From Treponema sp. (lineage in GTDB: Bacteria; Spirochaetota; Spirochaetia; Treponematales; Breznakiellaceae), in the NCBI GenBank assembly GCA_031268125.1, contig JAIRXT010000252.1, positions 1 through 9,390 on the forward strand: DNA of 9,390 nucleotides, written 5' to 3'. The stretch's first letter is position 1; each line of letters opens with the position of its first letter. Shown here piece by piece: positions 5,618 to 9,390 of the stretch. The notes beneath the pieces are model-generated. The model was given only the letters and a program-made list of their open reading frames with translations, searched no databases and was not told the origin of the DNA. A program made the translations under genes and the position numbers.

Positions 5618-6367
5618 ATGAACCTGATCCTGTTTGAAGAACACGAACTGGGCCGGACCCTGCCGCGCCGGGACGAGCGGACCGTCCACCTGCTCAAGGT
5701 GCTGCACAAGAAGCCCGGAGACACCTTTGACGCGGGGCTCCTGGGCGGCCAGCGGGGAGCGGGAACCATCGAGAAAATCAATCTGGACGGTTCCCTGCTC
5801 TGTTCCCTCCGCCTGTTTGAAGACGCCCCGCCGCGGTATCCCCTCAGGGTGGCCGTGGGCTTTCCCCGGCCCATCCAGCTTAGGCGGCTCCTGCGGGATC
5901 TTTCCAGCCTGGGCATTTGCGCGGTGGACTTGATCGGCACGGAATTGGGGGATAAAAACTACCGGGACACCAATCTGCTCAGCGATGGCGGCGCCCGGGC
6001 GGCTTTGATAGAGGGGGCGGTTCAAAGCCGGGACACCACGATACCGGACCTGGCGGTCTGGCCCCGGCTGGAAGACTGGCTGGGGGAGCAGCCCTGGGAA
6101 TCGAGGGGGCGGGGACTGCGGCCCCTGGTCTTCCTGGCGGCGGCGGATAATATACGGCCCGAAGGTTCCCTGGCCCGGCTTAGTCCCATGCGGCGGAAGG
6201 CGGTTCTGGCGGTGGGGCCGGAACGGGGCTGGTCCGACCGGGAGCGGGATCTCCTGGAAAAAAGCGGCTTCCTCCGGCTTTCCCTGGGGGAGCGGGCCCT
6301 GCGGACCGAAACCGCCTGTATAGCCGCCGCCGTTTTAGTTTTGGAAAAAATTGGGGAACTGGGATAG
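5618..6367 (+). CDS. rsmE: 16S rRNA (uracil1498-N3)-methyltransferase RsmE
   Basis: 249 residues from the ATG at 5618; a GTG one codon earlier (5615) is the alternative. RsmE methylates N3 of U1498 in 16S rRNA, in the decoding region of the 30S subunit, using S-adenosylmethionine. The N-terminal 70 residues form the PUA-like RNA-binding part (RRDERTVHLLKVLH, 17-30). The rest is a SPOUT domain whose trefoil knot binds the cofactor. Key segments are E-x-A-x-QS-x-R (132-138), AVGPERGWSDRE (198-209) and LSLGERALRTETA (221-233), which correspond to the family's GPEGGF and LG-x-R-I/A-LRTETA signatures. The Arg in GPERGW, where many homologues have Gly, is a small departure. Length is typical. It is followed by a short hairpin (6376-6388) without a T-run and then by the AT-rich control region of the next gene. 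Confidence 0.95.
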   Translation: MNLILFEEHELGRTLPRRDERTVHLLKVLHKKPGDTFDAGLLGGQRGAGTIEKINLDGSLLCSLRLFEDAPPRYPLRVAVGFPRPIQLRRLLRDLSSLGICAVDLIGTELGDKNYRDTNLLSDGGARAALIEGAVQSRDTTIPDLAVWPRLEDWLGEQPWESRGRGLRPLVFLAAADNIRPEGSLARLSPMRRKAVLAVGPERGWSDRERDLLEKSGFLRLSLGERALRTETACIAAAVLVLEKIGELG

Positions 6368-6396
6368 CAGTTTGTTGCGCTTCGCGCATAAAAAAG

Positions 6397-6489
6397 TAAA
6401 AATATTAACAAAAGTGAATATTTTTAACTTAAAAACAGCCAAGGCAGCCCAATTATCGAATATTTTTTGCATGCTTCTGCAAAAAATAT
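6397..6489 (+). promoter_or_regulatory. Two AT-rich perfect palindromes, candidate operators
   Basis: TAAAAATATT (6397-6406) faces AATATTTTTA (6417-6426). ATATTTTTTGCA (6460-6471) faces TGCAAAAAATAT (6478-6489) with a six-base spacer. Both are perfect, and all four arms share an AAAAATAT core. The second palindrome overlaps a likely -10 (TATACA, 6487-6492) and ends 30 bases before the start codon at 6520, where a repressor would act. The first may instead belong to the 3' end of rsmE. Confidence 0.45.
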
Positions 6490-6519
6490 ACAAGTGCAAC
6501 AGGCTGATAGGAGGTCAAC

Positions 6520-7311
6520 ATGATGAATCAAGATCAGGTTAAGGTAAAGCTTCTTGCCGTTGAGGATGCCCCCCTGGATTTCAGTTTGATATTTTCCGGC
6601 AAACAGAGCCGGAAGGTGAACGGCCTGTACAAGCCGGAAAGCCGGGAGATTATCATTCACAACAGAAATTTTACCGATGATAATTTGCTCCTCTACACGG
6701 CGCTCCACGAATATGCCCACCATCTCCACGCCTGCCGCCGGGGGGGTAAACTCTCCAGCCGGGCCCACAGCGCCGAATTTTGGGCCATCTTCCACGGTCT
6801 TTTGGAGCTGGCGGAAAAAAAGAAAATCTACCGGGATGTTTTTGCGAATTCCACCGAACTGACGGAACTGGCGGGTTTTATCAGGAAGAACTATCTGGAG
6901 GAAAACGGCAGTCTGGTAAAGGAGATGGGCAAACATCTGCTGCGGGCCCACGAGCTTTGTACTGCCGCGGGGGCCCGCTTTGAAGACTATGTAGACCGCC
7001 TGCTCTGTATCCCCCGGGTGGCGGCGGATATGGCTATCAAAATGTACCAGTACGATCTGGACCCCCGCGTCGGGGCGGACAACATGCGTTTTCTGGCAGG
7101 GATACGGAACGACGACGACCGGATAAATGCGGAACAGGCCCTGGTAAAGGGGAAAAGCCCCGACATGGTCCGTTCCGGTCTGCGGGACAAGGGTGAGGAG
7201 GACCCCCAGCTTAGGCTGGGTAAGGAAAAACAGCGCCTGGAGCGGACCATCGCCTCGCTGAACCGCCGCCTGGAAGAAGTTAACCGGGAACTGGAAGGCA
7301 TGGATCACTAA
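6520..7311 (+). CDS. Putative zinc metallopeptidase, HExxH + HSxEFW, coiled-coil tail
   Basis: 264 codons including the stop, starting at the first of two adjacent ATGs, with AGGAGGT at 6509-6515. Residues 44-70 (EIIIHNRNF, then LLLYTALHEYAHHLH) place HEYAH at 63-67, a zinc site with Glu64 as catalytic base. HSAEFWAIF (83-91) follows. In SprT- and YgjP-like metallopeptidases a His in an H-S/G-x-x-FW context after the HExxH helix is the third ligand, so His83 is my candidate. There is no signal peptide or membrane span, so the protein is cytoplasmic. Residues 150-220 are helical with no motif I recognise. Residues 232-260 (RLGKEKQRLERT through LEEVNRELEG) form a heptad-like coiled coil, probably for oligomerisation or a partner. 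Substrate unknown. The two palindromes upstream suggest regulation. Metal binding is well supported; the family is inferred. Confidence 0.65.
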   Translation: MMNQDQVKVKLLAVEDAPLDFSLIFSGKQSRKVNGLYKPESREIIIHNRNFTDDNLLLYTALHEYAHHLHACRRGGKLSSRAHSAEFWAIFHGLLELAEKKKIYRDVFANSTELTELAGFIRKNYLEENGSLVKEMGKHLLRAHELCTAAGARFEDYVDRLLCIPRVAADMAIKMYQYDLDPRVGADNMRFLAGIRNDDDRINAEQALVKGKSPDMVRSGLRDKGEEDPQLRLGKEKQRLERTIASLNRRLEEVNRELEGMDH

Positions 7312-7342
7312 AGGCAGACTCAATATTTCTGAATTCCATACC

Positions 7343-7348
7343 GATAAT
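7343..7348 (+). promoter_or_regulatory. Possible -10 for the secreted-protein gene
   Basis: GATAAT ends nine bases before the ATG at 7358, in the 46-base gap after the metallopeptidase gene. No -35 of quality is seen and no Shine-Dalgarno exists. The gene may be read through from upstream, or started here with a very short leader. Confidence 0.25.
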
Positions 7349-7357
7349 TTGTCCACT

Positions 7358-8437
7358 ATGGATTTCTGTGGTTCAAGTGCGGCAAAAAATAGCAGCTTTC
7401 CTGTACCCGGTATCCGGTTCATTCCGTTTTGTATTTTTCTGGCGATTCTTTCCGCTCCGGCGTGGACGCAGAGTATGTCCGCCCTGAATGTGGATGAGTC
7501 CCTTTCCGGGGGAAACAATGCGGCCTTTGAGGCGGCTGCCGGAAACTTCCGGTTTCCTTCGCTTTACTTTACTAATTACCTTACCGCCATGAGCAGTCAG
7601 GCGGATTCCCGGCTTTACTGGGCCTCCGCGGAGGAAGAATCCACGGAGCTGGAAATTGAAGATCCCTCTATCCTGCTCAACAACGATATTGTGGCCTTTT
7701 ACGGGCATCCCAGTTCCCGGAACATGGGGATTCTGGGGCGGTACTCCATTGAAGAACTGGACGATATGCTGGGCAAGGTGGCGGCGGAGTATGCCGCAGC
7801 CAACGGCGGCAGGGGTATCCGCAGGGCCTTTTATATTATCTTTGGTACGGTCTGGCCTGAAGGGGAAATCGGCATTATCAACGAGGCGCTGCTTACCCGG
7901 TGGATTCAATACAGCCTGGAACACGATATTCTTGTCTTTCTCGATCATCAGATGGGCCGTTACGATCCGATTGATTCCCTGAGGCGGATGCTGCCCTGGC
8001 TCCGGTATCCCAACGTACATCTGGCCCTGGACCCGGAATGGCGGACCCGCAGACCGATGAAGGAAATTGGCACTATTACTGCGGATGAACTTAACCGGGT
8101 CCAGCAGGTAATGGAAAATTACATATTAGAAAACGGTGTTTTTGGGGAGCGGCTCCTGGTGATCCACCAGTTTAACTGGCGGATGATTGCAAACCGTGAA
8201 CAGGTTAAAAGCGATTTTAACCAGGTAAGGCTGGTACACTGTGCCGACGGCTTTGGGACCCCCAGTGTAAAGCGGGATAGTTACGCCTTTAATGCCCTGG
8301 CCCGGAACATACCGATCAAGGGGTTTAAACTTTTCTACGATTCGGGTCTCCCCGGCGCCGGTTACGATTATCCCCTTTTAAGCCCCGCCGATGTGTATGC
8401 CCTCAATCCCCGGCCCTATCTTATCATGTACCAGTAG
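7358..8437 (+). CDS. Secreted protein of unknown function, probably barrel-like
   Basis: 359 residues from the ATG at 7358 (a TTG at 7349 would add three). After a 20-residue polar start comes a hydrophobic run (FIPFCIFLAIL, 21-31) and APA-W, so it is likely exported. The conserved-looking body begins at IVAFYGHPSSRNMGILG (111-127). It then alternates strand-like and helix-like segments: RAFYIIFGTVWPEGE (156-170), ILVFLDHQMGRYD (191-203), HLALDPEWR (221-229), ERLLVIHQFNWRMI (264-277), VRLVHCADGFGTP (290-302), KGFKLFYDSG (321-330), and a final PYLIMYQ. The acidic and His residues at strand ends (Asp196, His197, Asp225, Glu227, His270) look like a TIM-barrel active site. I recall similar secreted proteins of unknown function in actinobacteria, with LDPEWR and LLVLHQF motifs. 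Enzymatic activity is inference. It is followed after 9 nt by the acetyltransferase gene, so the two are probably co-transcribed. Confidence 0.75.
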   Translation: MDFCGSSAAKNSSFPVPGIRFIPFCIFLAILSAPAWTQSMSALNVDESLSGGNNAAFEAAAGNFRFPSLYFTNYLTAMSSQADSRLYWASAEEESTELEIEDPSILLNNDIVAFYGHPSSRNMGILGRYSIEELDDMLGKVAAEYAAANGGRGIRRAFYIIFGTVWPEGEIGIINEALLTRWIQYSLEHDILVFLDHQMGRYDPIDSLRRMLPWLRYPNVHLALDPEWRTRRPMKEIGTITADELNRVQQVMENYILENGVFGERLLVIHQFNWRMIANREQVKSDFNQVRLVHCADGFGTPSVKRDSYAFNALARNIPIKGFKLFYDSGLPGAGYDYPLLSPADVYALNPRPYLIMYQ

Positions 8438-8446
8438 GGACCGGAG

Positions 8447-8971
8447 ATGAAAAAATACCGGGTGAATGAGCATATTCTGTTCCGTTTTGCGGAACCGGAG
8501 GATGTCCCCCTTATTCTTGAATTTGTCCGTTCTCTGGCAGAATACGAAAAGCTGCCGGATTCCGTAGAAGCCGCTGAAGCGAATTTCAGAAAATATATTT
8601 TTGATGAGAAAATGGCGGAGGTAATCATCGCCGAATATGACGGTGAAAGCGCGGGGTTTGCCCTCTTTTTCCGCAATTTTTCTACATTTGTGGGAAAGCC
8701 GGGGCTTTACCTGGAAGACCTTTTTGTAAAGCCCGCCTGCCGGGGCAGAGGGCTGGGGAAGCTGTTCCTTGCCTTTCTTGCCAAACTTGCAGCGGACCGC
8801 GGGTACGGCCGCTTTGAATGGGCCTGCCTTGACTGGAACGAGCCTTCGATTGAATTCTACAAGAGCCGGGGCGCCCGGCCCATGAACGACTGGACCATCT
8901 ACCGGGTCGCCGGAGAAGCCCTTGAGACGCTGGGGAAGCAGTTCCCGGAAGCTGTCAAGATAAACGCGTAA
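8447..8971 (+). CDS. GNAT N-acetyltransferase, diamine-acetyltransferase-like
   Basis: 174 residues. The GNAT fold is shown by RFAEPEDVPLILEFVRSLAE (13-32) for strand 1 and helix 1, LYLEDLFV (87-94) for strand 4, and the acetyl-CoA pyrophosphate loop RGRGLGK (99-105). FEWACLDWNEPSIEFYKSRG (123-142) follows, with Trp130-Asn131-Glu132 and Tyr138. The W-N-E-P-S-I-x-F-Y-x-x-x-G-A run and the EYEKLPD segment (32-38) closely recall spermidine/spermine and thialysine N-acetyltransferases (SSAT type), where the Tyr acts as general acid. A polyamine or amino-acid-derived amine is thus the likely substrate, acetylated in the cytoplasm. It starts 9 nt after the previous stop, with only a weak GGGA/GGAG ribosome site. 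Two terminator-like structures lie downstream. The enzyme class is secure; the substrate is inferred. Confidence 0.9.
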   Translation: MKKYRVNEHILFRFAEPEDVPLILEFVRSLAEYEKLPDSVEAAEANFRKYIFDEKMAEVIIAEYDGESAGFALFFRNFSTFVGKPGLYLEDLFVKPACRGRGLGKLFLAFLAKLAADRGYGRFEWACLDWNEPSIEFYKSRGARPMNDWTIYRVAGEALETLGKQFPEAVKINA

Positions 8972-8982
8972 GCGGTTTGCCG

Positions 8983-9013
8983 CGCCGTAGAGGCGGGAAA
9001 GACCGCTACGGCG
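8983..9013 (+). other. Hairpin just after the acetyltransferase gene
   Basis: CGCCGTAG (8983-8990) pairs perfectly with CTACGGCG (9006-9013) across a 15-nt loop. There is no T-run, so it may protect the mRNA 3' end instead of terminating. It opens a 419-base stretch (8972-9390) without any credible gene. Confidence 0.45.
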
Positions 9014-9046
9014 GAACGCGCAAGGGATAGGAGCGGAACAAAAAAA

Positions 9047-9067
9047 CCTGTGGCTACAGGGTTTTTT
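9047..9067 (+). terminator. Rho-independent terminator (bidirectional form)
   Basis: CCTGT (9047-9051) pairs with ACAGG (9056-9060) around GGCT. It is followed by G and six T residues, with a run of A residues before the stem, so the pairing can extend and work on either strand. It most likely ends the transcript of the 7358-8971 gene pair. GGAGCGGA occurs as a direct repeat on both sides (9031-9038 and 9071-9078). Confidence 0.8.
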
Positions 9068-9101
9068 GTTGGAGCGGATAGCCCGCGCCCCCGTCTGAGG
9101 C

Positions 9102-9136
9102 GGCTAAACTTGACCCACAATTTAGCCCGGTTTTTT
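9102..9136 (+). terminator. Second terminator-like hairpin containing the CTAAACTTGACCCAC motif
   Basis: GGCTAAA (9102-9108) pairs with TTTAGCC (9121-9127), and six T residues follow after CGG (9131-9136). The left arm and loop contain CTAAACTTGACCCAC (9104-9118), the end motif of the dispersed repeat found at 9221-9390 and 192-225. It may be a back-up terminator or a decayed repeat copy. Confidence 0.5.
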
Positions 9137-9220
9137 GCCCTATACGGCGAAGAATCGGGCGGTCAAATGCGCTGTGGAGCAAATGTAACACCTTGTACAT
9201 ATCTCTTCCCCACAATAAAG

Positions 9221-9390
9221 CTAAATTTGACCCATGTCGTGTATCCGGGGCCGGGAAAAAGGCCGGAAAAACATATGGAATTCCCCGCCGGCGGCATATT
9301 GCCGAGCGTATGAAAATAGCGAAGGCGGATTCTACATGCGTTTTTCCGGCAATTTCCCGGCCCCGGTGGAACGTTGTGGGTCAAGTTTAG
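9221..9390. repeat. 170-bp inverted-repeat element with CTAAAYTTGACCCAY ends
   Basis: The left arm from 9221 and the inverted right arm ending at 9390 align over about 56 bases. CTAAAYTTGACCCA is followed by a variable ten bases, then CCGGGGCCGGGAAA, a short variable stretch, and GCCGGAAAAAC plus CATG-like bases. The loop of roughly 55 bases encodes nothing. The right arm matches 192-225 near the left edge of the window. The element reaches the window end exactly, so its outer boundary is not proven. It looks like a MITE or a REP-type structured repeat that this genome reuses. Confidence 0.65.

Noticed and set aside
5634..5933. Alternative plus-strand frame inside rsmE
   Set aside because: Out of frame with the RsmE motifs and without family resemblance.
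5551..5940. Possible 130-residue N-terminal extension of FtsH
   Set aside because: The extension is the complement of rsmE and is basic low-complexity sequence; FtsH proteins start shortly before the first membrane span, as from the ATG at 5550.
6376..6388. Hairpin TGCGC-TTC-GCGCA after rsmE as an intrinsic terminator
   Set aside because: It is followed by A residues, not T residues, on the plus strand, and no T-run follows on the other strand either.
6424..7518. Minus-strand open frame (364 codons) opposite the metallopeptidase gene
   Set aside because: No ribosome site and no recognisable domain; the plus-strand gene has a strong Shine-Dalgarno and an HExxH motif.

Overview
The window looks like chromosomal DNA of a GC-rich spirochaete, most likely a Treponema of the termite-gut type. 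This rests on the gene set, the GC-rich coding style and the kind of intergenic fold-back repeats, not on any database match. It carries six complete and easily read protein genes, two small accessory genes, one gene cut by the left edge, and four intergenic zones unusually rich in structure. There are no rRNA or tRNA genes, no CRISPR array and no transposase.

Left zone (1-1140). The 3' end of an HD-domain hydrolase gene is followed by one arm of a dispersed repeat. Next comes a 224-bp fold-back element bounded by 20-bp inverted repeats (256-479). Two small minus-strand genes follow (482-838 and 907-1137). They share a DUF1413-like core but differ in base composition; the first is strikingly AT-rich and looks imported.

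Envelope zone (1150-3614). A lipoprotein of the phosphodiester glycosidase (NAGPA) family on the minus strand and a secreted M15-type D-Ala-D-Ala peptidase on the plus strand are divergent. The roughly 365 bases between them hold a 10-bp-period CTCCGKG repeat, a deeply nested fold of about 150 nt, and a strong terminator. The 5' arm of that terminator can instead pair with the fold. This is a candidate attenuator or riboswitch-like leader for the peptidase and is the most interesting signal in the window.

Core zone (3577-6367). ftsH (minus) overlaps the peptidase tail to tail by 38 bp. It is divergent from rsmE (plus) across about 67 bp.

Right zone (6368-9390). A metalloprotein with HExxH and a later His in an HSxEFW context sits behind two perfect AT-rich palindromes. 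A secreted protein of unknown function and a diamine-acetyltransferase-like GNAT enzyme follow, the last two only 9 nt apart. The final 419 bases contain no gene. They hold a hairpin, two terminator-like structures and a 170-bp inverted-repeat element whose end sequence matches the solo arm at the left of the window.

Several genes (1150-2175, rsmE, 7358-8437 and perhaps ftsH) lack a Shine-Dalgarno sequence and have a -10-like hexamer 6-12 nt before a start codon. Two others (482-838, 6520-7311) have textbook GGAGGT sites, so translation initiation may be of mixed type.
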